From the NCBI GenBank assembly GCA_032718475.1, contig JAUCBJ010007166.1, positions 62,001 to 126,000 on the forward strand: a stretch of DNA of 64,000 nt, written 5' to 3'. The first letter of the stretch is position 1. Each line of letters opens with the position of its first letter. The notes beneath the pieces were generated by a model that saw nothing but the letters and a program-made list of their open reading frames with translations, did no database searches and had not been told where the DNA came from. This document shows positions 44,601 through 53,641 of the stretch, piece by piece. This stretch comes from Nemertoderma westbladi. Its lineage: Eukaryota > Xenacoelomorpha > Nemertodermatida > Nemertodermatidae. Both the position numbers and the translations under genes were made by a program.

Positions 44601-44876
44601 TAGGCATACACCGCCTCCATGTCTGTTTCTATCATTACGAAGAGGATTTTGAAAACCAACTATTTTCAAATTGTCATCATTTATACTGGTTTCAAGCCAA
44701 GTCTCATTTATAGCCAGTATATCAACCTCGCTAGAGAGATTTGGCTTTATAAACTCTTTATTTAAAATTAAGCTTCTAATATTTGTCTGAGCAACTCTAA
44801 TTGGACGAATAAATTCATTTGGGCCTGGGTTAGGTTGGATATCCCCAGCAATAATTAACAACAGCCGTAATGCCAT
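41616..44876 (-). CDS. ORF2: 2A-like leader, endonuclease and reverse transcriptase
   Basis: Multidomain protein that nicks target DNA and reverse-transcribes the element RNA at the nick. I chose the ATG at 44876 (MALRLLLIIAG...) because it directly precedes a 2A-like peptide GDIQPNPGP (44820-44846) as in other CR1-type ORF2s; the frame is open to 45071, but that part includes an (AC)n run and is hydrophobic low-complexity. Then come an apurinic-type endonuclease (TNIRS, INETWLE, LLGDLNEDY, GSSDHMVV), a linker, and reverse transcriptase (NYRPISLTS, DITKAFDKISH, AGVPQGSVLGPLLF, catalytic FADDTSLYI). A C-terminal cysteine/histidine segment (CACGHQREDTYHYLMEC) ends the protein. About 1086 codons, a usual length for this family, no frameshift. 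Clade within Jockey/CR1/L2 not settled. Confidence 0.93.
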   Translation of the reverse strand: MALRLLLIIAGDIQPNPGPNEFIRPIRVAQTNIRSLILNKEFIKPNLSSEVDILAINETWLETSINDDNLKIVGFQNPLRNDRNRHGGGVCLYISNFIKCERKITLENIDPRLEVLWVECLANNKKFLIGVGYRPENVTFYWESFNAMLNEARALEYQHILLLGDLNEDYLIHQSSINLRFLIQRQGLTQYITEPTRVTRTTKTLLSPVMTTTPGSVYDVFHEAPYGSSDHMVVHFKYKLTMTQDPAYKRRVWDFSHANNTSFRRELTQTDLAKIPEEVNDIRPDDIDGIIDTWTKNFMKIASKHIPNRVVTIRPNDKPWFDSDTRRLLKEKQKYHNIAKRSNSEVAWANFRMSRNSYISSCRQAKREYFNSLSEKVESTQHSTKQWWSLTKKILQTNKINEIPPVNYKNIHASSSADKAELFNIYFADQATAPTNSNVGQNHDAQNLDDVSEILNEITITSNDVKEALKTINPAKASCPVDVISNRMLKMGGPVIIEKLKNLFNLVLKSKHHPTNWKKRCVTPVYKKGPNIYCCNYRPISLTSALGKLFERIVSKYILHHVIKKINKNQSGFLPGDSATYQLITLFDELSTALDNGKEVKIAFLDITKAFDKISHAGLITKARRMGIGGPLLEWLLSYLSGNSQCVMIKGHMSPWLPITAGVPQGSVLGPLLFLIFINDLIDITVNPTRLFADDTSLYIEVTDPQVACRLLNDDLLRIGEWGDMWSVDYNPLKTEAMTITHRQEPRTGYTQLLLHDTPIAEVEHHKHLGVTLQNNLKWNSHINNIIDKAKTRLNLLRAAKYKLSKRALSVLYTSFVRPILEYACPVWDGCTQYLKERLELINKEAIRIICKLTISCRTEDLYAESGLQTLQDRRDLIKLSIFYKGSKGHLPHHLTEIIPPRIDQANPYNLRPTNKYRLPITRTECLKNSFVSSTVSLWNDLPYEVTESETLKIFKKILLTEGRYKVNKLNPYFMLGSVAINGLVGRLRRNCSVLKYDMYRNHIATDSSCACGHQREDTYHYLMECTLHDSHRIALTTVLSSLNINYTLHNLLYGPQGQDLDILRAISEALEIYITSTQRFTELGY
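44820..44846 (-). other. 2A-like ribosome-skipping sequence in ORF2
   Basis: Codes GDIQPNPGP. The core NPGP with preceding D-[VI]-x-x matches the 2A consensus D(V/I)ExNPGP except that Glu is Gln. It follows a hydrophobic stretch LLLIIAG, and lies 10 codons after the chosen start. Confidence 0.8.
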
Positions 44877-45420
44877 ATGTGGTATTGTATTTTCATTTAT
44901 AAATATAAATATAAAAATAGCAAAATTATTATGTTGGCAATTTTGTTTGTATTTTTTGTGCATAAAGATCATGGAATTCTTCCAATAGAAATAAAGATTC
45001 TTAACCATACATACATAATCATCTACACACACACACACACGCACCCATAATACATACTGGGCCCAGAACATGAACCACCACCAGGATAGTGCCCTCCACC
45101 AGCCGTACCCGGTAAGCCTAATGTCAGTTCCTTACCTAGATTGAAAATAGGTGATATGAAATGAAGATGAGATCATGACTGAATATAAAGTATTATATTA
45201 TATTATTTTGGTTACTACATTAATTAGTACCGGTACCCTTTTATAAACAATATTTGTATTACATGTTACAAGTATTATGAGGATGAATTATGTCAATATG
45301 AATACAGTATATACCGATAAGACAAGTATTTGTGAATTACTTAGCTCCAAGCTGTAGTTCCCTCCAGGTTTAGTTTATTCGACTAATAAGTAACCATGAC
45401 CGTAAATTGTCTCAAGTGAC

Positions 45421-46824
45421 CTACCCAAATTCGATTAGCAGCTGCTCATTCGTCGGCTGAGTACATAAAGCGATTGGTTCCAGGTCTGGCTCTGGAGCTG
45501 TCTCACCCGCTTCCAGAGTAGCTCGGCCGCTCGAGTCCGTCCCAGGATGGCCGACCGGATCCGCCGCAACTCGGCCGCTCGAATCCGTCCCAGGATGGCC
45601 GACCGGATCCGCCACAACACGGCCGCTCGAATCCACCCCAGCTCGGCCGCTCGAATCCGCCCCAGCTCGGCCGCTCGAATCCGTCCCAGCTCGGCCGTTC
45701 GAATCCGTCCCAGGATGGCTGACCGAATTCGCCCCAGCTCGGCCGCTCGAATCCGTCCCAGGATGGCCGACCGGATCCGCCACAACACGGCCGCTCGAAT
45801 CCGCCCCAGCTCGGCCGCTCGAATCCGCCCCAGCTCGGCCGCTCGAATTCGCCCCAGCTCGGCCACTCGAATCCACAGCCGCTCGGCATGTCATCTCAAT
45901 AAATTTGTCAATGTCGTTCACGACTGACACAACAATTTTCTTACCATTGTTTCCGCAGATCCAAATCCGTCCGTCAATTGTCCAAGTAGACGACAGTTTA
46001 CGTGCCTTAACATAGTCCAAACAGGTACTACGCAGGTTTCGTCGATATTGTGTTAGACACTCTGACAGATAGACGTTGCCACGGAAGTGCTCGTAACTAG
46101 TTTGCCTAGCATTATCCGCACCATTGCGGGTTTTCTCTGCGGAGAGCTTCTTTTTACGAGTGATGAAATCGTAACGAGACAGATACGTTATAAACGAAAC
46201 GACTAGGGTTCCCGCGTTTGTCGAATGGACTCGGGATATATCATTAATGGTTTGCTCCTTACATTGCAGGTACTTCATAAGTTCCACTATGTACTTATAG
46301 TTGTTACCGCGTGAAGACAACTGCTGTTTCACTCCACGGCCACGAACTTCGATACAGTTCAATAATTGTTGCTGCTCGATACGGTCGTAATGGGATTGTA
46401 CGTTAAGAATCTCCGCTCTGTTTTCTAGGGCTGTATTGCATGGACGTACAGGAGCTGACTGCAGATATTCGGAAAGATTTAGTGTTACTTGTTCAGTTAC
46501 CTGACGAGCGATCTCACGTACGAGGTGAGAACTCGGACCCACCATTGTGTTACTTTGTTCGGTTTCATCATCATCTATTAGCACCTCTGGTACCGGTATG
46601 GGTTGCACATATTCTGTCACCAGTGCCGATGTAGGGCGATGGTCAGGCGTTGTACTAAGTACCGGTATATGTTGGGTGTCGGAGTCTGTATCGGATTGTG
46701 TTCCTGTGTTCGGTTTTTTAGAGACTTGTGTTGATTGGGGTGAAGGGGCACTCAGGTTAGACCGGTTCCGTTTTTTCCTTTGTTGAGTCGAGCTTCTTGT
46801 TCTTGTCATAATTAATGATATCAA
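45421..46824 (-). CDS. ORF1 RNA-binding protein of the CR1/L2-like element, with octapeptide repeats
   Basis: 467 codons from 46824 (a second ATG five codons later is possible). N-terminal about 90 residues are basic then Ser/Thr-rich; residues about 100-125 look helical (VREIARQVTEQVTLNLSEYL), possibly a trimerising segment; residues about 155-310 resemble the RRM-plus-C-terminal domain of L1-type ORF1 proteins (CIEVRGRGV, then DISRVHS, VVSFITYLSRYDFI, YLSECLTQYRRNL, then SSTWTIDGRIWI). The C-terminus (about residues 313-438) is about fifteen octapeptide repeats of DSSGRAGA and DPVGHPGT type. The protein would coat element RNA. The repeat tail is not a usual part of ORF1 as far as I know. 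Confidence 0.82.
   Translation of the reverse strand: MISLIMTRTRSSTQQRKKRNRSNLSAPSPQSTQVSKKPNTGTQSDTDSDTQHIPVLSTTPDHRPTSALVTEYVQPIPVPEVLIDDDETEQSNTMVGPSSHLVREIARQVTEQVTLNLSEYLQSAPVRPCNTALENRAEILNVQSHYDRIEQQQLLNCIEVRGRGVKQQLSSRGNNYKYIVELMKYLQCKEQTINDISRVHSTNAGTLVVSFITYLSRYDFITRKKKLSAEKTRNGADNARQTSYEHFRGNVYLSECLTQYRRNLRSTCLDYVKARKLSSTWTIDGRIWICGNNGKKIVVSVVNDIDKFIEMTCRAAVDSSGRAGANSSGRAGADSSGRAGADSSGRVVADPVGHPGTDSSGRAGANSVSHPGTDSNGRAGTDSSGRAGADSSGRAGVDSSGRVVADPVGHPGTDSSGRVAADPVGHPGTDSSGRATLEAGETAPEPDLEPIALCTQPTNEQLLIEFG
45505..45885 (-). repeat. 24-bp minisatellite inside ORF1
   Basis: About fifteen 24-bp units with GGCCGCTCGAATCCG and CCAGCTC cores, each encoding eight residues, so the frame is kept. 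Two unit types (DSSGRAGA, DPVGHPGT) alternate in small blocks. Much GC-richer than surrounding element DNA. Frames on the other strand through it are shadows. Confidence 0.9.
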
Positions 46825-46956
46825 GTGTAATTAATGGGCGGACGTAGAACGAGGTTAAACGTTAATGCAGTATTGAGTTTATAAGGCGCAAGGCATACCG
46901 GGTGGTACGGCAGGCAGACTTATTACCGGTAGCGGTACCAGATGCAGCAAGTGCTG

Positions 46957-49900
46957 TTTCCTGTTCCCTGTTCCCTGTTCCCTGTCCCCTGCCCCCTGTT
47001 CCCTGTCCCCTGTTCCCTGTTCCCTGTTCCCTGCTCCCCGTTCCCTGTTCCCTGTTCCCTGTTCCCTGTTCCCTGTCCCCTGCCCCCTGTCCCCTGTTCC
47101 CTGTTCCCTGACCCCTGTTCCCTGTTCCCTGTTCCCTGTTCCCTGTCCCCTGCCCCCTGTCCCCTGTTCCCTGTTCCCTGTTCCCTGTTCCCTGTCCCCT
47201 GTTCCCTGCCCCCTGTTCCCTGTCCCCTGTTCCCTGTTCCCTGTTCCCTGTTCCCTGCTCCCCGTTCCCTGTTCCCTGTTCCCTGTTCCCTGTTCCCTGT
47301 TCCCTGTTCGCTGTTCCCTATTCCCTGTTCCCTGTCCCCTGCCCCCTGTCCCCTGTCCCCTGTTCCCTGTTCCCTGTTCCCTGTTCCCTGACCCCTGTTC
47401 CCTGTTCCCTGTTCCCTGTTCCCTGTCCCCTGTTCCCTGTTCCCTGTTCCCTGTCCCCTGTCCCCTGTCCCCTGTTCCCTGTTCCCTGTTCCCTGTTTCC
47501 TGTCCCCTGTTCCCTGTCCCCTGTTCCCTGTTCCCTGTCCCCTGTCCCCTGTTCCCTGTTCCCTGTCCCCTGTCCCCTGTTCCCTGTTCCCTGTTCCCTG
47601 TCCCTGTTCCCTGTTCCCTTCCCCCTGTTCCCTGTTCCCTGTTCCCTGTTCCCTGTTCCCTGTTCCCTGTTCCCTGTTCCCTGTCCCCTGTTCCCTGTTC
47701 CCTGTTCCCTGTCCCTGTTCCCTGTTCCCTTCCCCCTGTTCCCTGTTCCCTGTTCCCTGTTCCCTGTCCCCTGTTCCCTGTTCCCTGCCCCCTGTTCCCT
47801 GTTCCCTGTTCCCTGCTCCCTGTTCCCTGTCCCCTGTCCCCTGTTCCCTGTCCCCTGTTCCCTGTTCCCTGTCCCTGTTCCCTGTTCCCTGTTCCCTGTT
47901 CCCTGTCCCCTGTCCCCTGCCCCCTGTCCCCTGTTCCCTGTTCCCTGTTCCCTGTTCCCTGTCCCTGTTCCCTGTTCCCTGTTCCCTGTTCCCTGTTCCC
48001 TGTTCCCTGCCCCCTGTTCCCTGTTCCCTGTTCCCTGTTCCCTGTCCCCTGTTCCCTATTCCCTATTCCCTGTCCCTGTTCCCTGTTCCCTGTTCCCTGT
48101 TCCCTGTCCCCTGCCCCCTGTTCCCTGTTCCCTGTTCCCTGTTCCCTGTTCCCTGTCCCCTGCCCCCTGTCCCCTGTTCCCTGTTCCCTGTCCCTGTTCC
48201 CTGTTCCCTGCCCCCTGTTCCCTGTTCCCTGTTCCCTGTTCCCTGACCCCTGTTCCCTGTTCCCTGTTCCCTGTTCCCTGTCCCCTGTTCCCTATTCCCT
48301 ATTCCCTGTCCCTGTTCCCTGTTCCCTGTTCCCTGTTCCCTGTCCCCTGTCCCCTGCCCCCTGTTCCCTGTTCCCTGTTCCCTGTTCCCTGTCCCCTGCC
48401 CCCTGTCCCCTGTTCCCTGTTCCCTGTCCCTGTTCCCTGTTCCCTGCCCCCTGTTTCATGTTCCCTGTTCCCTGTTCCCTGTTCCCTGTCCCTGTTCCTG
48501 TTCCCTGTTCCCTGTTCCCTGTCCCCTGTCCCCTGCCCCCTGTCCCATGTTCCCTGTCCCCTGTTCCCTGTCCCCTGTTCCCTGTTCCCTGACCCTGTTC
48601 CCTGTTCCCTGTCCCTGTTCCCTGTTCCCTGCCCCCTGTTCCCTGTCCCCTGTTCCCTGTTCCCTGTCCCTGTCCCATGTCCCCTGTTCCCTGTTCCCTG
48701 TTCCCTGTCCCCTGTTCCCTGTTCCCTGTCCCCTGTTCCCTGTTCCCTGTCCCTGTTCCCTGTTCCCTGTTCCCTGTTCCCTGTCCCCTGCCCCCTGTCC
48801 CCTGTCCCCTGTCCCCTGTTCCCTGTCCCCTGTTCCCTGTCCCCTGTTCCATGTCCCCTGTCCCCTGTCCCCTGTCCCCTGCCCCCTGTTCCCTGTTCCC
48901 TGTTCCCTGTTCCCTGTTCCCTGTTCCCTGTTCCCTGTTCCCTGTCCCCTGCCCCCTGTTCCCTGTCCCCTGTTCCCTGTTCCCTGTCCCTGTTCCCTGC
49001 CCCCTGTTCCCTGTTCCCTGTTCCCTGTTCCCTGTTCCCTGCCCCCTGTTCCCTGTTCCCTGTCCCCTGTTCCCTGTTCCCGGTCCCCTGTCCCCTGTTC
49101 CCGGTCCCCTGTTCCCTGACCCCTGTTCCCTGTTCCCTGTTCCCTGTCCCCTGTTCCCTGTCCCCTGCCCCCTGTTCCCTGTTCCCTGTTCCCTGTCCCC
49201 TGTTCGCTGTTCCCGGTCCCCTGTTCCCTGCCCCCTGTTCCCTGTTCCCTGTCCCCTGTTCACTGCCCCCTGTTCCCTGTTACCTGTTCCCTGTCCCCTG
49301 TTCCCTGTTCCCGGTCCCCTGTTCCCTCCCCCCTGTTCCCTGTCCCCTGTTCCCTGTTCCCTGTTCCCTGTCCCCTGTTCCCTGTCCCTGTTCCCTGTTC
49401 CCTGTTCCCTGTTCCCTGTTCCCTGTTCCCTGTTCCCTGTCCCCTGTCCCCTGCCCCCTGTCCCCTGTCCCCTGTCCCCTGTTCCCTGTCCCCTGTTCCC
49501 TGTCCCCTGTCCCCTGCCCCCTGCCCCCTGCCCCCTGTCCCCTGTCCCCTGTTCCCTGTCCCCTGTTCCCTGTCCCCTGTCCCCTGTCCCCTGTCCCCTG
49601 TTCCCTGTCCCATGTTCCCTGTTCCCTGTCCCTGTTCCCTGTTCCCTATTCCCTGTTCCCTGTTCCCTGTTCCCTGTTCCCTGCCCCCTGTTCCCTGTTC
49701 CCTGTCCCCTGTCCCCTGCCCCCGTTCCCTGTTCCCTGTCCCCTGTCCCCTGCCCCCTGTCCCCTGTTCCCTGTCCCGTGTCCCCTGTCCCCTGTCCCCT
49801 GTTCCCTGTCCCCTGTTCCCTGTTCCCTGTTCCCTGTTCCCTGTTCCCTGTTCCCTGTCCCCTGTTCCCTGTTCCCGGTCCCCTGTTCCCTGCCCCATGT

Positions 49901-50420
49901 TCCCTGTTCCCTGTCCCCTGTTCCCTGCCCCCTGTTCCCTGTTCCCTGTCCCCTGTTCCCTGTTCCCGGTCCCCTGTTCCCTGCCCCCTGTTCCCTGTTC
50001 CCTGTCCCCTGTTCCCTGCCCCCTGTTCCCTGTTCCCTGTCCCCTGTTCCCTGTCCCCTGTTCCCTGTTCCCGGTCCCCTGTTCCCTGCCCCCTGTTCCC
50101 TGTCCCCTGTTCCCTGTTCCCTGTCAACTGTTCCCGGTCCCCTGTTCCCTGCCCCCTGTTCCCGGTCCCCTGTTCCCTGCCCCCTGTTCCCTGTCCCCCG
50201 TTCCCTGTCCCCTGTTCCCTGTTCCCTGTCCCCTGCCCCCTGTTCCCTGTTCCCTGTTCCCGGTCCCCTGTTCCCTGCCCCCTGTTCCCTGTTCCCTGTC
50301 CCCTGTTCCTTGCCCCCTGTTCCCTATTCCCTGTCCCCTGTTCCCTGCCCCCTGTTCCCTGTTTCCTGTTCCATGTTCCCTGTCCCCTGTTCCCCCTGTT
50401 CCCTGTTCCCTATCCCTGTC
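46957..50420. repeat. Heptanucleotide (TTCCCTG)n array, second half
   Basis: About 3.46 kb with the same unit types as 37141-41207 and shared longer blocks (for example the TTCACTG-CCCCCTG-TTCCCTG-TTACCTG run at 49258). The right end grades into TATCCCTGTCCCCGTCACTG and then into the 3' end of the RTE-like element. Long stop-free frames here are repeat artefacts. Confidence 0.96.
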
Positions 50421-50439
50421 CCCGTCACTGTCCTGGTCC

Positions 50440-52600
50440 TGCCGACTACTAGGATCGGCATGATGCATTGCAGCTGCATTTTTAAGAATGCTGTGTCGGC
50501 TTGTCAACAAAAATTGCACCGCCACAACTCCCTATCACCCATGACATTTGCTAGATCATCCGCATCTTCAAGGCCAGTGTCCTTTAAGATGCGTCTCAAG
50601 AAAGTCATGGGCTGTCCACCATGCTTATTCACTCCATGAGGCTGCCAAAGTACAAGATTATGCACTGGCTGGTCCTCACGGCGAAAGCAATGTCCTGCAA
50701 AGCGGAGGCGATTTTGTTCTAGTGTCAAGCTTGGGGGAACCAATGAGACACCTCCAATGTTATATATAGTGTCTGGTTGGAGATGTGTGCATTGTACTTG
50801 ACACAATGAACCCGGCGTAGCATTCTTGTGAATGTGCCATCCAAAGATTTGGTGTCCTCGGCAGTTAGAGCCCAGCATGGACTCCCATAGAGGAGTACTG
50901 GAACTACTGCTGCTCTAAATAATCGGACCTTAAGTTTCCGATTAATTCTTGGTGACTTCCAAATCCTGGAAAGCCTATTCAAGGCTGCCCATGCCTTTCC
51001 CTTACGTATTCGAAGGTCTTCCCTCACCTGATTTCCGGATCCAGGATCCCAGGTAACAGAAGTCGTCCACATGCTCAAGCATACCATCCTTTGAGCTTAT
51101 GCTCATCCGATCAGAGGCTTGCTGAGGACTTTCAAAGTTAACTGTCAAAATTTTGGTCTTTCTGGAGTTAATAAAAAGACCAACACTAGAAGCAGCATGT
51201 TCTAATGATTCTGAGAGTACTCCTAAGTCATCAGCAAAGTCAAAATCAGTTAGGTACTTGGCAGGATTTCCTCGACTTCTGGAGCCAGTAGGTGGAGTTA
51301 TCATCACCCCATCATCATTATGATGATCTAAGGACATGCGTAGAACATAGTCAACCACAATAATGAACAAGAATGGTGCAAGTGTGTCTCCTTGGAGGAC
51401 GCCCCATATCACTTCAAATGGTTCTGTGTCACCGTCAACAGTAGACACAAATGTTGTCGAACCATCATATACTGATCTGATTGCTGCAATAATTTCATCA
51501 GGAATCCCATATAATGAAAGCATGCTGAACATACGTGAGCGAGAGACTGAATCAAAGGCCTTGAAGAAGTTAACAAAGATAACAGCCAGGATTCATCAAT
51601 AGACCAATTCCACCATTGCCACTATCATCTGCTGACGCGAGGGCGAGTCGCCAATCGCCCCCCATGTCCTTAATCAGAACCTCATCAGTCTGTCCAGTCT
51701 GCATTCGGTGCTCTTGAACACCCACTGCACTAAGAGAAAGCTTATCTGCCAAGGCAGTCAGCTCACCTTGTCGCATTGGGGACCCGAGTGTTAGGGTGTT
51801 TACTGAGGCTAGTCTAGTGACTTGCCTCAGATTCACCAATGGCTTTGTTGGTCGGGGTGGAACATGAGAGTAGCCTCCAACTCCAGAATCCCTCTCCCCA
51901 TCACAATCTGGCCTCCCTGGTGACCCAGGGTTTGGGCCAGAAAGGTCATAAGGAAAGGGGCTCAAAGAATTGTTGGCTGCTCTCTCTCCAGTAGGGGGTG
52001 AGACAGGCAGCCGGTCAGGAGTTAACTGACGCCTGTGAGGCCGATTGTGTCCGGTAATTCCACTGGCCTCTAGTGGCCGGACCTCCGCATCATTACTAAT
52101 GTAATCCATAGTGGGGGTTGGGGGGTGCTTTTTTGCCGAGTCAGCTCTCGGGGCAAATACCACACCCTGGTTTGCCATTCCACAGGGTGGGTGTCGCAAT
52201 GGAGTCAGATATGAGGCCCATCACCCATATCTACTCTGGCGCACATGACCCACCATTGGCTGTTGCAGCTCATCTGCTGGGTCATGCCCTGTACCCTTGC
52301 TGCCAGGTGCAGGTCGCAGTGAAGTGCTCTCAGAGTGGACATGAGAACACTCTACTCCTGACCAGCCATTGGTAGATCACCATCTGCCTGGTCAGGCCAT
52401 ACACGCCTGCTGCCAAGTAAATGGGTCCTTAATCCAGGACCAAGGGCGCCCTTATCCCAGAACGAAGGGGGTCCTAGTTACAGGACCAGATTTGCCCTAG
52501 TAAGAGGGTCTATGCAGCTACAGGTGGCACCTACTTTATGCTGCATGGAGGTGGCAAGTTTTCTTGATCAATGACCTAGAATACCTGACCTGACAACAGC
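50440..52600 (-). mobile_element. RTE-like non-LTR retrotransposon, internally deleted
   Basis: Minus strand. Upstream part 52600-52200 is 5' untranslated; 52199-51592 encodes a Pro-rich leader and the start of an endonuclease (LASVNTLTLGSPMRQGEL, VGVQEHRMQTGQTDE, GNGGIGLLMNP). At about 51592 the sequence jumps directly into the RT domain (VNFFKAFDSVSRSRMFS), so the rest of the endonuclease and the RT N-terminus are deleted. RT motifs GVLQGDTLAPFLF and FDFADDLGVLSE follow. Frameshifts near 51040 and 50765 separate the C-terminal parts (LFRAAVVPVLLYGSPCW; RLRFAGHCFRRED). Pieces of the same family occur at 32.6, 55-56.6 and 57.06 kb. Not functional. Confidence 0.8.
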
Positions 52601-52747
52601 CGGGAACGGCTTAAGTTTAACATGCAACTTAATAATCTCTAATATAAATAATATATAAAGCGTACTAAAAAGCAAGGGAAACCGTAAGTTAATAGTTTAA
52701 TTATTAGTAGTTAAAATTGATGTTAAATACATTTAATACAATAAGAT

Positions 52748-53641
52748 ATGTCAAAGATGGTTATGAGTTCTCCAATTAGACTTTATTTGACTTCTATATT
52801 CGCGCTCTTTATGAGCAATGCGTTGGTCGCCATCGTTGAATCACACAATCCTGATGGCGCGATTAACCCGGCGGACACGGCTCACGGCGGCGTTGCTATG
52901 GGAATACCGGACATCAACTGCGACGACGGAATTCATGGGATCGCGGTTGACTGGTACTGCGACAAAGAGGCCTACAGTTGCGGCAAAACCTACGAGTCGA
53001 GCGGAGAAAGTTCCGAGGAATCAAGTGATGAGGAAATCGTCTCTCAAATAATTTGCGAAAATGAAACAAAAGACTCACTTCATAAATGTCTATCGGAGGA
53101 AATTTGTTACCATGGGTTACCGATGAGTGGTCCCCATCGACCACTGTGGCCTCGCTATGGGGAATATGAATTCATCCCACCACAAAGATGGGTTCACACA
53201 TTAGAACATGGGGCTGCTGTGTTTCTATACCATCCATGCGCTTCAAAACAACAGGTTGATGAATTGAAGGCAGTAGCTCGTTCTTGTCTTAGGAAACACA
53301 TCATTACACCATCGAAATTGGTTTCTCGGCAACGACCCTATGTCATAGTGACTTTCGGTTGTAGATTGGAGATGAGGAAGGTCGAGTCAGGGCTAGCTCG
53401 TGATTATCTGCGTAGTTGCGCTGTTCGTGGCCCGACTAACGTGTTGGAAGAGACCGGAAAACCGTCGTTTTGTTTCCAGGCGCCAGAAGCTACACCAAAA
53501 GATGGTCAGTATAGTTTGGGTTTACTGCAGCCAGCCTGTGAGGTTCCGGGAAGCGATATCAGCGATGCGAACATATGTCCTGAGGGTATCTATGACAACC
53601 AATGCGATGAGGGAATTCTAAAGAGTTCTTGCGACGTATAA
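52748..53641 (+). CDS. TP53I13: TP53I13-like protein (DUF3105 family), single exon
   Basis: 297 codons, uninterrupted. Residues 10-30 are hydrophobic and look like a signal peptide or signal anchor; residues 82-97 are a Ser/Glu-rich acidic patch. The family domain spans about residues 128-230: RPLWPRYGEYEFIPPQRWVH, LEHGAAVFLYHPC, SCLRKHIITP and TFGCRLEM, matching the conserved block I know from TP53I13 and related DUF3105 proteins (metal- or substrate-binding role not established). Several cysteines outside suggest a secreted or lumenal protein. AATAAA follows at about 53643. The biochemical function is unknown; vertebrate TP53I13 is p53-inducible. It has no C-terminal membrane segment, unlike human TP53I13 as I remember it. 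It could be a complete intronless gene or a retrocopy. Confidence 0.75.
   Translation: MSKMVMSSPIRLYLTSIFALFMSNALVAIVESHNPDGAINPADTAHGGVAMGIPDINCDDGIHGIAVDWYCDKEAYSCGKTYESSGESSEESSDEEIVSQIICENETKDSLHKCLSEEICYHGLPMSGPHRPLWPRYGEYEFIPPQRWVHTLEHGAAVFLYHPCASKQQVDELKAVARSCLRKHIITPSKLVSRQRPYVIVTFGCRLEMRKVESGLARDYLRSCAVRGPTNVLEETGKPSFCFQAPEATPKDGQYSLGLLQPACEVPGSDISDANICPEGIYDNQCDEGILKSSCDV

Larger units (their letters stand above)
41208..46956 (-). mobile_element. Apparently intact CR1/L2-like non-LTR retrotransposon
   Basis: A 5.75-kb minus-strand element inserted in the heptamer array. It ends with a 37-base poly(A) (T37 at 41208-41244) preceded by AATAAA (41258-41263, minus). It has ORF1 (46824-45421), a 349-base gap and ORF2 (start 44876, stop 41616), and a 5' untranslated region of about 130 bases. 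Both ends abut the same array, so the arrays at 37.1-41.2 and 47.0-50.4 kb were one. Target duplications cannot be read because the target is repetitive. Both ORFs are open, so the element may be active. Confidence 0.9.

Noticed and set aside
45435-45927. Frames of 126-143 codons overlapping the end of ORF1
   Set aside because: Shadows of the 24-bp minisatellite, which is stop-free in several frames; the ORF1 frame is the one with a conserved upstream domain.
37141-50420. CRISPR array or telomeric repeat
   Set aside because: Units are 7 bases without spacers, and TTCCCTG is not a telomere motif. The setting is eukaryotic.
46902-50525. Long frames in the second array (611, 591, 283 codons and others)
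   Set aside because: Same repeat artefact as above.
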